Source: Clostridia bacterium (lineage in GTDB: Bacteria > Bacillota > Clostridia > Oscillospirales > Acutalibacteraceae). From it: 64,000 nt of DNA. Location of the stretch: NCBI GenBank assembly GCA_017410195.1, contig JAFQRF010000059.1:1-64000 (forward strand). Reading direction: 5' to 3'. The notes under the pieces are model-generated. The model was not told the DNA's origin. It saw only the letters and a program-made list of their open reading frames with translations, and made no database searches. Both the position numbers and the translations under genes were made by a program. Shown here one piece after another: positions 36,294 through 45,130 of the stretch (the first letter of the stretch is position 1; every line of letters begins with the position of its first letter).

Positions 36294-38063
36294 ATGATAA
36301 GTTCAGATAATTTATGCATGGGCTGCATGCGTGAAATCGGCGATGCAAAGCAATGCCCCTATTGCGGATTTCACTCCGAATCGTCTCAAATTCCGCCTTA
36401 TCTTCCCGTAAGAACCGTTATTGCAAACCGATATCTTGTCGGAAAAATGCTCGAATATAACGGAGAAGGCGCAACATATATCGGCTGGGATCTCACAGAG
36501 AAAAAAGCCGTCAAAATCAGAGAATTCATCCCCGATTCTTTCACAACAAGAACCACTTCAAACCTCAAACTTCAGATTATGCGCGGCAGCGAGGATGTTT
36601 TCTCCGAGCTTCGCCAGAGCTTTGAGGAGCTGTGGACAAAGCTTGCAAGGCTCAAGGGGCTTTCCGCACTCATCAGCGTTACGAATGTTGTTGAAGATTA
36701 CGGTACCTCATATGCAGTTTATGAACATTTTGAGGGGATAACCCTCAGAGATTTCCTTCTCAAGAGCAAAACGGGCTATATTTCCTGGGATAAGGCAAGG
36801 CAGCTTCTCATGCCCATTCTTTCAACCCTCGGAACTCTTCATTCCTCAGGAATCATCCATAAGGGAATTTCACCGTCAACTCTTGTTATATCATCCGACG
36901 GAAAAATAAAAATCACAGGCTTCTGCACGGGATCTGCAAGAACCGCAAGGAGTGACCTCAACAGCCAGCTTTTCGACGGATATGCAGCAATCGAGCAGTA
37001 CGGCTTTGACGGCAGTCAGGGAACATGGACCGACATTTACGCTTTTGCTGCCGTGCTTTACCGCACCCTTATCGGCAGCGATCCCATTTCCGCAAAAGAA
37101 AGAATGTCCAACGACCGTCTTATGGTACCGGGTAAATTCGCAGAAGCTCTCCCCGCATACGTTATCAACGGGCTTATCAATGCGTTGCAGATTTTGCCCG
37201 AGGACAGAACAAGAACAGTTGAGCAGCTCAGAGCTGAGCTTTCCGCTTCTCCCGTTGCAACAGCGGTCAGCGGTCAGTATCAGCAGAGAACTGCGCCCCC
37301 TGCGGCACCTACTGGTAAACCCGTTCCGCAAAGACCCGCTTCTGCACACGATTCGCAGAACAAAAAAGGTAAAAAGAAGAGCAAAGGCAGCGCTCAGGTC
37401 ATTATAACCTCTGCGGTTATCAGCTTTGCGCTCTGCCTTGTTGTGCTTATAATTCTTGCTTTCACGGTATTCCGTGACAGACTCTCAATAGACCTCGGCG
37501 GTGCCGACAATCCCACCGAAGTCACGGCTCAGCAGACTCAGGCAGAGCCTATCGCCGTTCCCACATTCGTCGGCAGAAGCTATCTTGACATTTCGTCAAA
37601 TCCCGTATTCATTCAGAATTTCGAATTCGGAGACCCCGAATATGTTTATGACGAAGAGGTTTCCGAAGGCTACATCGTCGGTCAGAGCATTCAGCCCAAC
37701 GAGATGGTTGCTCCGGGAACGAAAATCACTCTTTATGTTAGCAAGGGCAAGGAAGAAATCATTCTTCCCAATGTCATCGGCTCGGATTATGAAGAAGCCG
37801 TTGTACGTCTTGAAGAACTCGGCTTTGTCTGCAAAAAAAGCGAAACCTCTCAGGGTAATTACAGAGAAAATGAAATAATCTCCATGTCGCCCAGCTCTGA
37901 AAAAGCATATTCGCCCGGAACAACGGTCTATCTCATCGTTTTCATCCCCGAAACCGAGGTTGTGACCGATGAATTCGGCGAAATAATCCCTCCTGAGGAG
38001 CTTCCCGAAGAAGATAATCCCGAAGAAAATGCTCCCGAAGAGGATGTTCCGTCAGAAGAATAA
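36294..38063 (+). CDS. Zinc-ribbon pseudokinase with one membrane helix and two PASTA domains
   Basis: 589 residues. Zinc ribbon C8, C11, C21, C24 opens the protein. A protein-kinase fold covers about 45-318 with a glycine loop (YNGEGATY), the ATP-site lysine K74 (KAVKIREF) and an APE-like AAIEQYG. The HRD motif is HKG (189-191) in HKGISPSTLVI and the DFG is TGF (208-210) in KITGFCTG, so both essential aspartates are gone. One membrane helix lies at about 369-393. Two PASTA-like repeats (about 421-485 and 488-552) and a Pro/Glu-rich tail face outward. PASTA domains bind peptidoglycan fragments or lipid II in PknB/PrkC kinases; signalling without catalysis is inferred. Confidence 0.88.
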   Translation: MISSDNLCMGCMREIGDAKQCPYCGFHSESSQIPPYLPVRTVIANRYLVGKMLEYNGEGATYIGWDLTEKKAVKIREFIPDSFTTRTTSNLKLQIMRGSEDVFSELRQSFEELWTKLARLKGLSALISVTNVVEDYGTSYAVYEHFEGITLRDFLLKSKTGYISWDKARQLLMPILSTLGTLHSSGIIHKGISPSTLVISSDGKIKITGFCTGSARTARSDLNSQLFDGYAAIEQYGFDGSQGTWTDIYAFAAVLYRTLIGSDPISAKERMSNDRLMVPGKFAEALPAYVINGLINALQILPEDRTRTVEQLRAELSASPVATAVSGQYQQRTAPPAAPTGKPVPQRPASAHDSQNKKGKKKSKGSAQVIITSAVISFALCLVVLIILAFTVFRDRLSIDLGGADNPTEVTAQQTQAEPIAVPTFVGRSYLDISSNPVFIQNFEFGDPEYVYDEEVSEGYIVGQSIQPNEMVAPGTKITLYVSKGKEEIILPNVIGSDYEEAVVRLEELGFVCKKSETSQGNYRENEIISMSPSSEKAYSPGTTVYLIVFIPETEVVTDEFGEIIPPEELPEEDNPEENAPEEDVPSEE

Positions 38064-38072
38064 ACAATTTGC

Positions 38073-38099
38073 AACGGGTGACTGCTCAGGTCACCCGTT
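38073..38099 (+). terminator. Terminator after the pseudokinase gene
   Basis: Perfect 10-bp stem AACGGGTGAC (38073-38082) / GTCACCCGTT (38090-38099), 7-nt loop, followed by a T-run to 38103. It lies only 10 bp before the start codon of the next gene, whose ribosome site GGAG follows at once; that gene therefore needs read-through or a promoter inside the pseudokinase gene. Confidence 0.88.
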
Positions 38100-38113
38100 T
38101 TTTCGGAGATAAA

Positions 38114-39193
38114 ATGAAAAATACCTTTCCCGTATATTACAAAAAATTCACCTGCATTGCCGACAGATGCACCGACACCTGCTGCGCAGGCTGGGCGGTT
38201 GTCGCCGATGGCGAAAGCCTCGAAAAATATAATAATGTCAGCGGAAATTTCGGTAAAAAAATTCAGTCCGTCATCAACATCGATGAAGACGGCGACACGG
38301 TTTTTACTCCCGTAAGCAACCGCTGCCCTTTTTTGCTTGACAGCGGACTCTGCGAGATGTATATTGAACTCGGGCATGAGTCGCTCTGCCGTACCTGCCG
38401 TCAGTATCCGAGGCACATAACATATTTCGGCGCAAGGAGCGAAACAGGAATCTCTCTTTCCTGCCCCGAGGCGGCAAGAATCATCATGGAATGCAGCGAG
38501 CCGATAACCTTTGAAACGGAAAACACCCTTGATTTTCCTCAGCCGACCGACATCGACCCCGAGCTGTATTTTACACTTCTTGAGGCACGAAAAAAGGCGA
38601 TTGATATACTTCAGAACAGAGAATTTCCGATTTCGGAGCGCATCTGCTCCTTTCTCGGATTCTCAAGCGATATTGCGCCTCACGTTCGGCGTTATGAATA
38701 CAACGAAATCCGTGCGGCAATCGGCTCGGATTATTTTGTAAAAGAAAAACCCGTTTACTCCCGAAAAAAAGAAAACGGTGCAACAAAAAAATATTTTTCG
38801 GATTTCCGAAGCCTTGAAATGCTTGATTCCTTGTGGAAAGAACGCCTTTCCGATGCAGAAAACGCCGATACCGTCAAATATTTTAAAAGCAATCCCGACA
38901 TTGATTGGGAATACGAACATCTCATGGTATACTTTGTTTTCCGCTATTTTATGACGGCGGTTTTTGACCGTGATTTACTCTCAAAATCAAAGCTTGCGGC
39001 GGTTTCGTTTATCATTATCCGGAAACTTTGCGCCGCGCAAAATGCCGATAAAGAAAAACGCACACAGATAATGCAACGCTATTCAAAAGAGGTTGAACAC
39101 TCGGCATCAAACATGGAATTTCTGAATATCACAATGAAAAAAAGCCGCTTTTACAGCATTGAGAACCTTATAAATATTATCAGGGGAGAATAA
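38114..39193 (+). CDS. FliB-family (flagellin lysine-N-methylase-like) protein
   Basis: 359 residues from the ATG at 38114 (GGAG upstream; an earlier TTG would place the start inside the terminator). The Cys-rich N-terminus typical of the family is present: C14, C19, C23, C24 in FTCIADRCTDTCCAGW, then NRCPFLL, GLCEMY and SLCRTCRQYPRH, probably binding an Fe-S cluster. FliB in Salmonella methylates flagellin lysines, but this family is widespread in Clostridia without flagella, and no flagellar gene is nearby. It ends 3 bp before the GH92 gene, so the two are translationally linked. Substrate unknown. Confidence 0.85.
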   Translation: MKNTFPVYYKKFTCIADRCTDTCCAGWAVVADGESLEKYNNVSGNFGKKIQSVINIDEDGDTVFTPVSNRCPFLLDSGLCEMYIELGHESLCRTCRQYPRHITYFGARSETGISLSCPEAARIIMECSEPITFETENTLDFPQPTDIDPELYFTLLEARKKAIDILQNREFPISERICSFLGFSSDIAPHVRRYEYNEIRAAIGSDYFVKEKPVYSRKKENGATKKYFSDFRSLEMLDSLWKERLSDAENADTVKYFKSNPDIDWEYEHLMVYFVFRYFMTAVFDRDLLSKSKLAAVSFIIIRKLCAAQNADKEKRTQIMQRYSKEVEHSASNMEFLNITMKKSRFYSIENLINIIRGE

Positions 39194-39196
39194 ATT

Positions 39197-41245
39197 ATGA
39201 AATACTGTAATCTTGTCAATACAAAGCAGGGCAGCAAGTCCGTTCACCGTTTCTCGAACGGCAACACACTGCCCCTTGTTCAGCTTCCCTTCGGTATGGC
39301 GGCATTCTGCCCGCAGACCGTTGAGAGCAATATCCGCTGGTACTATCACCCCGACAGCAGAAGCCTTGAAGGCATCCGCCTCACCCATCAGCCGTCACCC
39401 TGGATTGCGGACTACGGCGCAATGCTTTTCAGCTTGCAAAACAGAAAAATGGGCGGTTTCGACGGTGAAGACAGATGGTCGGGCTTCAGACCCGAGGACG
39501 CAGTCCTCACACCCTATCGCCTTAAGTACCGTTTTCTCAGATGCAGAGCGGATTTTGAACTCGCACCTACAGAAAGAGGTGCGGTCATCAAGGTTGATTT
39601 TGACGAGGACATCGACAACTATTTTTCCGTCACTCCCGTCAAGGGCAACAACTCCTTCCGCTTTGACGAAAAAACAAACACACTCTATGCTTCGACCGAT
39701 ATGCATATGAGCGGCGAAGCGGTTAAGTTCAGAAATTATATTGTTTTAAAGTTCCCCGAAGGCAGCGTTGATGTTGACAAAACTCTCATCAGCAATGACG
39801 ATAAATTCAGAAACGGCACAAAGTGCAGAGGCAAAAAAGCGGGCATTCACATCGCTCTTAAGAATAAATCAACCGAAATCAAGCTCGCAACCTCATATAT
39901 CAGCTTCAGTCAGGCACTTCTCAACCTTGAATCCGAGCTTTCGGGCGCAACTCTCAAATCCGTCAAGGCTTTTGCAGAGGCAAAGTGGGAAGAATATCTT
40001 TCGAGAGTTAAAATCGAAACCAAAGATAAGAAGATGCTCAAAACCTTCTATTCCTGTATGTACAGGGCATTCCTCTATCCCCACAAGTGCCATGAATACG
40101 ACAAAAACGGCAACGCAGTCCATTACTGCCCCCACGACGGCTCAACCCGTCCCGGCGTAAGATACACCGACAACGGCTTCTGGGATACATACAGAACGGT
40201 TTATCCCTTCTTCTCACTCGTTGCGAAGGATGAGCTGAAAGAAATGCTCACCGCATTTATTACTGAATATACCGAAAGCGGATGGCTTCCCCGCTGGCTT
40301 TCAATCGGTGAATGCGGCTGTATGCCCAGCACTCTTGTTGATGCAGTTATATGCGATGCCGCTGTCAAGGGCTTTATCGATAACGATTTGCTCGAGGTTG
40401 CACTTGAGGGTATGATAAAACATTCCGTTAAAAATGCTCCCCACAGCCGCTTCGGCAGAAACGGTGCGGAGAGCTACTGCAAGCTCGGTTACGTTCCCTA
40501 TGAAGAAGAAAAAGAGACCGTCAACCTCACTCTCGATGCCGCCTACGGCGACTGGTGCATTGCCGAAATTGCAAAGCTTCTCGGTAAACCCGACATCGAA
40601 AAGGAATACAGAAAGCGTGCGCTTAACTATAAGAATCTTTTCGACCCCGAAACAGGCTTTATGCGTGCCAAGGACAGAAAAGGTAACTTCAGACCTGACT
40701 TCACACCCATCGGCTGGGGCCGTGACTACACCGAGGGCAGTGCATGGCAGAATTCATTCGCTGTGCCGCACGATATCGAAGGTCTTGCAGACCTCTACGG
40801 CGGCAAGGATAAGCTCATAGAGAAGATTGACGAGCTTTTCGCAACTCCTCCTCACTATGAAATCATCGGCTACGGCTGTGAAATCCACGAAATCACCGAA
40901 ATGGCGGCTGTTGATTTCGGTCAGTGCGGCATGAACAATCAGCCAAGCTTCCATATTCCTTATATATACTCCGCTCTCGGCGAGGTTGAAAAATCCGCTT
41001 ATTGGGTAAAGAAAATCTGTGACGAATTATTCTCATATGAAGACGACGGCTTCCCCGGCGACGAGGACAACGGAACAACCGCTATCTGGTACATCTTCGG
41101 CGTACTCGGACTTTATCCGTTCTGCCCCGGTACAAAGGAATTTGTCAAGGGCATAAAGCAGGTTGACAGGGCATTTATTGGCGAAAAAGAGCTTGATGTC
41201 AACAAATTCGAAGGCAACAAAATAAACTATGACGATATAAAATAA
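39197..41245 (+). CDS. GH92 family alpha-mannosidase, cytoplasmic
   Basis: Ca2+-dependent inverting exo-alpha-mannosidase by family. 682 residues, slightly short for GH92. The N-terminal beta-sandwich has NGNTLPLVQLPFGMAAFCPQ in substance; the (alpha/alpha)6 catalytic domain has NGFWDTYRTVYPFF, the motif NNQPSFHIPYIYS and GDEDNG at 621-626, where D622/D624 correspond to the catalytic base region, then WYIFGVLGLYPFCPG. Most GH92 enzymes are secreted; this one has no signal peptide, so it trims imported mannosides. Followed 15 bp later by a ChbG/YdjC deacetylase gene. Confidence 0.9.
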   Translation: MKYCNLVNTKQGSKSVHRFSNGNTLPLVQLPFGMAAFCPQTVESNIRWYYHPDSRSLEGIRLTHQPSPWIADYGAMLFSLQNRKMGGFDGEDRWSGFRPEDAVLTPYRLKYRFLRCRADFELAPTERGAVIKVDFDEDIDNYFSVTPVKGNNSFRFDEKTNTLYASTDMHMSGEAVKFRNYIVLKFPEGSVDVDKTLISNDDKFRNGTKCRGKKAGIHIALKNKSTEIKLATSYISFSQALLNLESELSGATLKSVKAFAEAKWEEYLSRVKIETKDKKMLKTFYSCMYRAFLYPHKCHEYDKNGNAVHYCPHDGSTRPGVRYTDNGFWDTYRTVYPFFSLVAKDELKEMLTAFITEYTESGWLPRWLSIGECGCMPSTLVDAVICDAAVKGFIDNDLLEVALEGMIKHSVKNAPHSRFGRNGAESYCKLGYVPYEEEKETVNLTLDAAYGDWCIAEIAKLLGKPDIEKEYRKRALNYKNLFDPETGFMRAKDRKGNFRPDFTPIGWGRDYTEGSAWQNSFAVPHDIEGLADLYGGKDKLIEKIDELFATPPHYEIIGYGCEIHEITEMAAVDFGQCGMNNQPSFHIPYIYSALGEVEKSAYWVKKICDELFSYEDDGFPGDEDNGTTAIWYIFGVLGLYPFCPGTKEFVKGIKQVDRAFIGEKELDVNKFEGNKINYDDIK

Positions 41246-41260
41246 AAGGAGAAAATTAAA

Positions 41261-42160
41261 ATGGACAGATATCTTATTATCAACGCAGACGATTTCGGTA
41301 TGTGCAGAGGCGCAAACCTCGCTGTTATGGACCTTCTCAAGGATGAAAAGAGCGCACTCACATCCTCAACAATCATGACTCCCTGCGCCTGGGCGCCCGA
41401 GGCTTGTCAGTTTGCTGCAGCAAACCCCGAGCTTGCAATCGGCGTTCACCTCACCTTCACCAGCGAATGGTCAAAGTACCGCTGGGCGCCCGTCAACACA
41501 AGCAACACCGACTCACTCCGTGACGAAGAGGGCTTCATGTGGCACGAGAGCGATCAGGTCGAGGAACACGTTGACATCGACGAGGTTGAGGGTGAAATCA
41601 GAGCGCAGATTGAACGCTGCAAAAAGCTCGGTCTTGTCAATCCCTCGCATCTCGACAACCATATGGGTTCGCTCTACGGCATCGAAACCGGCAGATTCGA
41701 GCTTCTCCAGACAACTCTCGCAATCGCAGGCGAATACGGTCTCCCCTTCCGTCTGCCCGGCACATTCTCGGACGCAATGCTCGGCAATTCCATGCTCGAA
41801 ATTAATGTTGACAAGAGCATGATTGATATGGTGTTCGGCAAAATCGTTGAATTTGCAAAAGCAAATGGCGTTGCACTCCCCGACCACCTTATCCCCAACG
41901 AATGGGGCGGTCCTCAGGACGAAAGCTACGAGAATTTCAAAGAATACCTCTACAATCTCTATGCATCAATGCCCGAAGGCATCACCGAAACCTATCTTCA
42001 TCCCTCGCTCGAAACCGACGACCTCAAGGGAACATCGAGCGCATGGCAGCGCAGAGTATGGGAATATCAGGTCATGAAAGACCCGCAGACAAAGCAGCAC
42101 ATCGAAGCTCACGGAATTAAGCTCATCAATTACCGTGACCTTGCGGCAATGAGAAAGTAA
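41261..42160 (+). CDS. ChbG/YdjC-family carbohydrate deacetylase
   Basis: 299 residues. In E. coli ChbG removes one acetyl group from chitobiose 6-phosphate and chito-oligosaccharides. Metal and catalytic residues are visible: D10-D11 in INADDFGM, H63 in GVHLTF, H130 and H134 in SHLDNHMGS. YLHPSLE near the C-terminus is also conserved. An AAAAGGAG ribosome site lies upstream. Being co-directional with GH92 at 15 bp, it may act on the acetylated amino sugar left after mannose removal, as in N-glycan cores; that is inference. A terminator follows. Confidence 0.92.
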   Translation: MDRYLIINADDFGMCRGANLAVMDLLKDEKSALTSSTIMTPCAWAPEACQFAAANPELAIGVHLTFTSEWSKYRWAPVNTSNTDSLRDEEGFMWHESDQVEEHVDIDEVEGEIRAQIERCKKLGLVNPSHLDNHMGSLYGIETGRFELLQTTLAIAGEYGLPFRLPGTFSDAMLGNSMLEINVDKSMIDMVFGKIVEFAKANGVALPDHLIPNEWGGPQDESYENFKEYLYNLYASMPEGITETYLHPSLETDDLKGTSSAWQRRVWEYQVMKDPQTKQHIEAHGIKLINYRDLAAMRK

Positions 42161-42167
42161 ACACTTC

Positions 42168-42195
42168 GCCCCGAACCTGAATTCAGGCTCGGGGC
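42168..42195 (+). terminator. Terminator at the boundary with the phage head module
   Basis: 14-bp near-perfect stem (arms 42168-42181 and 42182-42195, one mismatch; gccccgaacctgaa and complement), effectively a tight loop at CTGAATTCAG, followed by TTTATATTTA. It ends the GH92/ChbG transcript. The minus-strand phage operon ends eight bases beyond and has no clearer terminator of its own. Confidence 0.82.
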
Positions 42196-42202
42196 TTTAT
42201 AT

Positions 42203-43045
42203 TTATCTGAAAGCAATGTAAAAATAGGTTGTACCTGCTTCGTTGAGCAAGGGATAGCATCCCTTGGCAACGGTCGATTCTCCGCTTTTTACCTTGAATC
42301 CCGTGGTTGTCAGCTCAATTCCGAGACTCGCACCTCCCGGAAGTCCGACAGCCGCCATGGCATGATATTTACTTGCGGAAGAATTAAAATACATCATGGG
42401 AAGTCCGTTGCCGACAACAATAACAACGCTCGGCTTGAATCCGAGGGAAATTGACCTCGTTGCTGCACCTGTTCCGAAATATGTTCCGCTCAAAAACGGC
42501 GTGTTCAGATATGTCTGCTGAGCGACAGAAAGATGAATACTTTTATCGTTGATATGCGAACCGCAGAGATGCTCCTTGCTGATAAAAGACGGAAAATCAA
42601 GGCTCGAACTCGATGCCGGGCAGAGTGAGGCATTTACCGTTGCCCATGCGCTGAGCACAAAAGCATCGGTATCTCTGTCCGAAACAATTCCGTCACAGCC
42701 TGAATTGAGAATGTCAAGACCCGAGGCAAAGGTCAGGCAGTCGATGATATCCGTGAATGCATCGTGGCACGCTTCACCGCCCGAAGAATACGGCGCATGA
42801 ATCGAAAGCCTCAGTCTGATTTTTGCCTGCCTGCAATATTCGTTTTCAACAAGAACACCCTCATCGTTTTCCGTAAACGAATCAACGATTTCCATGCTCT
42901 GAATGCCGACCGCTACCGTTGTATTCTTCAGCGGCACGGCCTTTTTTATTGCCGGAAATTCCGTCAGAAACTTGATATGGGAAAGTTCGCTTCTCCCTTT
43001 AAGCCACGTAACGATATTTGACGGCAATGCACTTATTTCACTCAT
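42203..43045 (-). CDS. Putative phage tail-completion-like protein with fibre-like C-terminal domain
   Basis: 280 residues, last gene of the head module. The N-terminal ~145 residues (IVTWLKGRSELSHIKF, MEIVDSF, then an EACHDAFTDIIDCLTF helix) have the size and position of a neck or tail-terminator protein. The C-terminal ~110 residues (LSGTYFGTGAATRSISLGF, then PSVVIVVGNGLPMMYF and repeated glycine-rich beta strands) resemble domains found at the ends of phage tail-fibre or receptor proteins. Such a fusion is unusual. It starts 3 bp after the previous gene. Both domain calls rest on pattern and context, not on a motif match. Confidence 0.55.
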   Translation of the reverse strand: MSEISALPSNIVTWLKGRSELSHIKFLTEFPAIKKAVPLKNTTVAVGIQSMEIVDSFTENDEGVLVENEYCRQAKIRLRLSIHAPYSSGGEACHDAFTDIIDCLTFASGLDILNSGCDGIVSDRDTDAFVLSAWATVNASLCPASSSSLDFPSFISKEHLCGSHINDKSIHLSVAQQTYLNTPFLSGTYFGTGAATRSISLGFKPSVVIVVGNGLPMMYFNSSASKYHAMAAVGLPGGASLGIELTTTGFKVKSGESTVAKGCYPLLNEAGTTYFYIAFR

Positions 43046-43048
43046 AAA

Positions 43049-43381
43049 TCACACCTCAACAATCACTCTTATTATCGCCCATATATAGAACACTTCATCA
43101 CCCTTATAAACCTTTTCGGCTCGGTCAATTCTGTATTTTTCGCCGCCGCAGGTCACATATGAGCCTTCTTCTGCGTCAGTCAGGTCGGGCGAAGGAGGAC
43201 CGATATAAAGATAATGACCCTGCGAATTGTAGCCGATTTCGGTGTTGACACCGTAAAGATACATTTTATTTTTATATCTCAGAGGACTTATAAACGCCTT
43301 CATATCGGCTAATTTTTTGCCGCTTTTTGAGGAGAAAGAAGCCGTTCTGCCGTAAGTGTTGATAATCGGCGTTATGTTCAT
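43049..43381 (-). CDS. Putative phage head-closure/head-tail adaptor protein
   Basis: 110 residues. Small beta-rich protein (YLYIGPPSPDL, YVTCGGEKYRIDRAEKVYKGDEVFYIWAII) of the type found after the first connector in siphophage head modules. The start codon overlaps the stop of the upstream gene (ATGA-type overlap), implying coupled translation. Assignment is from size, position and order; no diagnostic motif is known to me. Confidence 0.6.
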   Translation of the reverse strand: MNITPIINTYGRTASFSSKSGKKLADMKAFISPLRYKNKMYLYGVNTEIGYNSQGHYLYIGPPSPDLTDAEEGSYVTCGGEKYRIDRAEKVYKGDEVFYIWAIIRVIVEV

Positions 43382-43743
43382 ATGCTCACCTGCCTGAAAA
43401 CGAACTCATCGTCATTGAGCAGAGGGAGCGCCGCAATAAGAGCCTCGTTTTTTTCCTTCTCCGCAAGCTCTATCATCGCATTGGGAGAAACGGTGACGGT
43501 CACATCGCCCGCTTTGAACGAGGTCACTTCCTCGGAATTTCTCATCTTTTTAACACAGAGGCGGTAATTCACCATTGCCGCCGCAAGACTGATAAGACGT
43601 CCGTCGGAATGCATTTCCTTTGATTTTACTCTCGGCAGAATTTCGTTGACCGTCAGGGTGCAGACGGGAGCAAGCTCCTCGTCTGTACCCTCGGGAGAAT
43701 AATATTCTCTCAGCGCAGATAAAACACTAAGGCAATCTATCAA
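43378..43743 (-). CDS. Putative phage head-tail connector (gp6-like)
   Basis: 121 residues, following the major capsid gene by 15 bp. The helical profile (MIDCLSVLSALREYYSP..., LISLAAAMVNYRLCVKKM, a short beta part, then AMIELAEKEKNEALIAALP) fits the gp6/gp15-like connector proteins that sit under the portal. Overlaps the next gene by 4 bp. Assignment is from gene order and shape. Confidence 0.62.
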   Translation of the reverse strand: MIDCLSVLSALREYYSPEGTDEELAPVCTLTVNEILPRVKSKEMHSDGRLISLAAAMVNYRLCVKKMRNSEEVTSFKAGDVTVTVSPNAMIELAEKEKNEALIAALPLLNDDEFVFRQVSI

Positions 43744-43758
43744 CGCTCATCCCTCCCG

Positions 43759-44763
43759 TCAGACGGAAAGCACCTTTGATGCTCCGTCAAAAATCTTTGC
43801 AAAGCCTGCAGTGCAGCTGATAACGGCACGTTCAAGCTGGCGGTCAATAAGCTTATCATATTCGGTCATAATATCGCCTGCCTTGACCATTTCAAGAGCG
43901 GCGGTCTTATCAATACCGATAAGCTTGCCTTCACCGACAGCGGATGACTTGAGAAGCTTTGCGCCGAGGGGAGTAATCATATCGCCCTTGCCGTGAAAGT
44001 TAAGTCCTGCCGCAGCATCTCTGAACTGCTCCATGTTGAGCATTTCCGCCATAACCGCAGGGTCTGCGATGATGGTGTTGAGTTCATAGGGGTCAAAGCC
44101 GTTCCAGAAATTCACAAGGTCGGCATATGTAAGGGTGCCTGCCTGTGCAACGCTGACTGTTTCCGCCGCATTTCCGTTGCCGTCGCCGTTTTCAAGCACA
44201 TCAATCGCATCCTTGAGAAGAGTTCTTGCAATGTAAGCGCCGATCTGTCTGAGAGTGACGGTAAAAAGGTCAAGACGCTGGAATCTGATTGCTTCGTATG
44301 AAGCGACAAGGCTTCTGCCTCTCTTCTTGAGCTTGACAAGGTTTTCCTTGGTGCGGATAGTCGTTTCGGGAATAAACGCACCCTCCTTGACAACCTTGAT
44401 TTCCTTCTCCTCCTCGGTAGGTATTGAGCTGATTGAACGGTAGTCAAGACCGTCAATTGACGTTGTTGAAGCAACAACATCCGAAAGAATATCCGCCTGC
44501 TCAAGCCCCTGCTTTACTGCTCTTGAAACGTATTCGGGGAAAAGCACGGCACTCTGTGAGCTCTTGAAGAACTTGTCGACAACATCGCTTGCAGGACCGC
44601 CCACCTTGATTCCGAATCTTTTGAGCTGTCGCTGATATGCGTCAAGACCATCAAGGGATGTACCTTTGTAGTTTTCACTGGGGTCAATGCTTTCAAGTGA
44701 CTTTGTGAAGTTGCCCGATGCATAAAGTCCCTTTTCAAGCTTGATATTATCAAAATTAGCCAT
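43759..44763 (-). CDS. Phage major capsid protein (HK97-fold type)
   Basis: 334 residues, typical for a capsid protein that lacks a long scaffold region. Features fitting HK97-fold capsids are the AVLFPEYVSRAVKQGLEQAD helix region near 75-95, the long extended loop and spine helix (ENLVKLKKRGRSLVASYEAI and RQIGAYIARTLLKDAIDVLE), the central A-domain around ELNTIIADPAVMAEM, and the closing DIMTEYDKLIDRQLERAVISC. It is preceded by a decoration-type protein and followed by connectors, the canonical order. Open reading frame intact. Confidence 0.85.
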   Translation of the reverse strand: MANFDNIKLEKGLYASGNFTKSLESIDPSENYKGTSLDGLDAYQRQLKRFGIKVGGPASDVVDKFFKSSQSAVLFPEYVSRAVKQGLEQADILSDVVASTTSIDGLDYRSISSIPTEEEKEIKVVKEGAFIPETTIRTKENLVKLKKRGRSLVASYEAIRFQRLDLFTVTLRQIGAYIARTLLKDAIDVLENGDGNGNAAETVSVAQAGTLTYADLVNFWNGFDPYELNTIIADPAVMAEMLNMEQFRDAAAGLNFHGKGDMITPLGAKLLKSSAVGEGKLIGIDKTAALEMVKAGDIMTEYDKLIDRQLERAVISCTAGFAKIFDGASKVLSV

Positions 44764-44779
44764 TGTTATTTCTCCTTCC

Positions 44780-45118
44780 TTACATAATGAATGTTACTGT
44801 TTTCTTTGCTTCGTCAACGGCAAGAACAAGATATTCCCTGCCGCTGTCGGCTGTTTTTACACCCGTGCCGTCTGAAACATAACTTGCGTAGCCGACCTCG
44901 GGAGCGGTACCGCTGTAAACAGCTGTAACCGTACCGCTGAGCTGAACGGAAGCATAACCGCCGCTGCAGTCGATTGCAAAGCCGCAGAACTTGTCGCCGT
45001 CTGCGCAAGGTGCAACGGTATCCGATTCGCTCATCTTGACGGGTGTGCCGCCTGCGATTTCTTCATTTGCTTTGAATGTTGCTGTGTTTTCGTTAAATCC
45101 GTTGAATGATACTGACAT
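44780..45118 (-). CDS. Putative capsid decoration/stabilisation protein
   Basis: 112 residues of beta-rich, glycine- and alanine-rich sequence (EEIAGGTPVKMSESDTVAP, FCGFAIDC, GYASYVSDGTGVKT), like DUF2190-type or lambda gpD-like head-stabilising proteins. It sits between the protease and capsid genes, the usual location, with AAGGAGG before the ATG. The function is inferred from position and composition. Confidence 0.68.
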   Translation of the reverse strand: MSVSFNGFNENTATFKANEEIAGGTPVKMSESDTVAPCADGDKFCGFAIDCSGGYASVQLSGTVTAVYSGTAPEVGYASYVSDGTGVKTADSGREYLVLAVDEAKKTVTFIM

Positions 45119-45130
45119 AGTAAATCCTCC

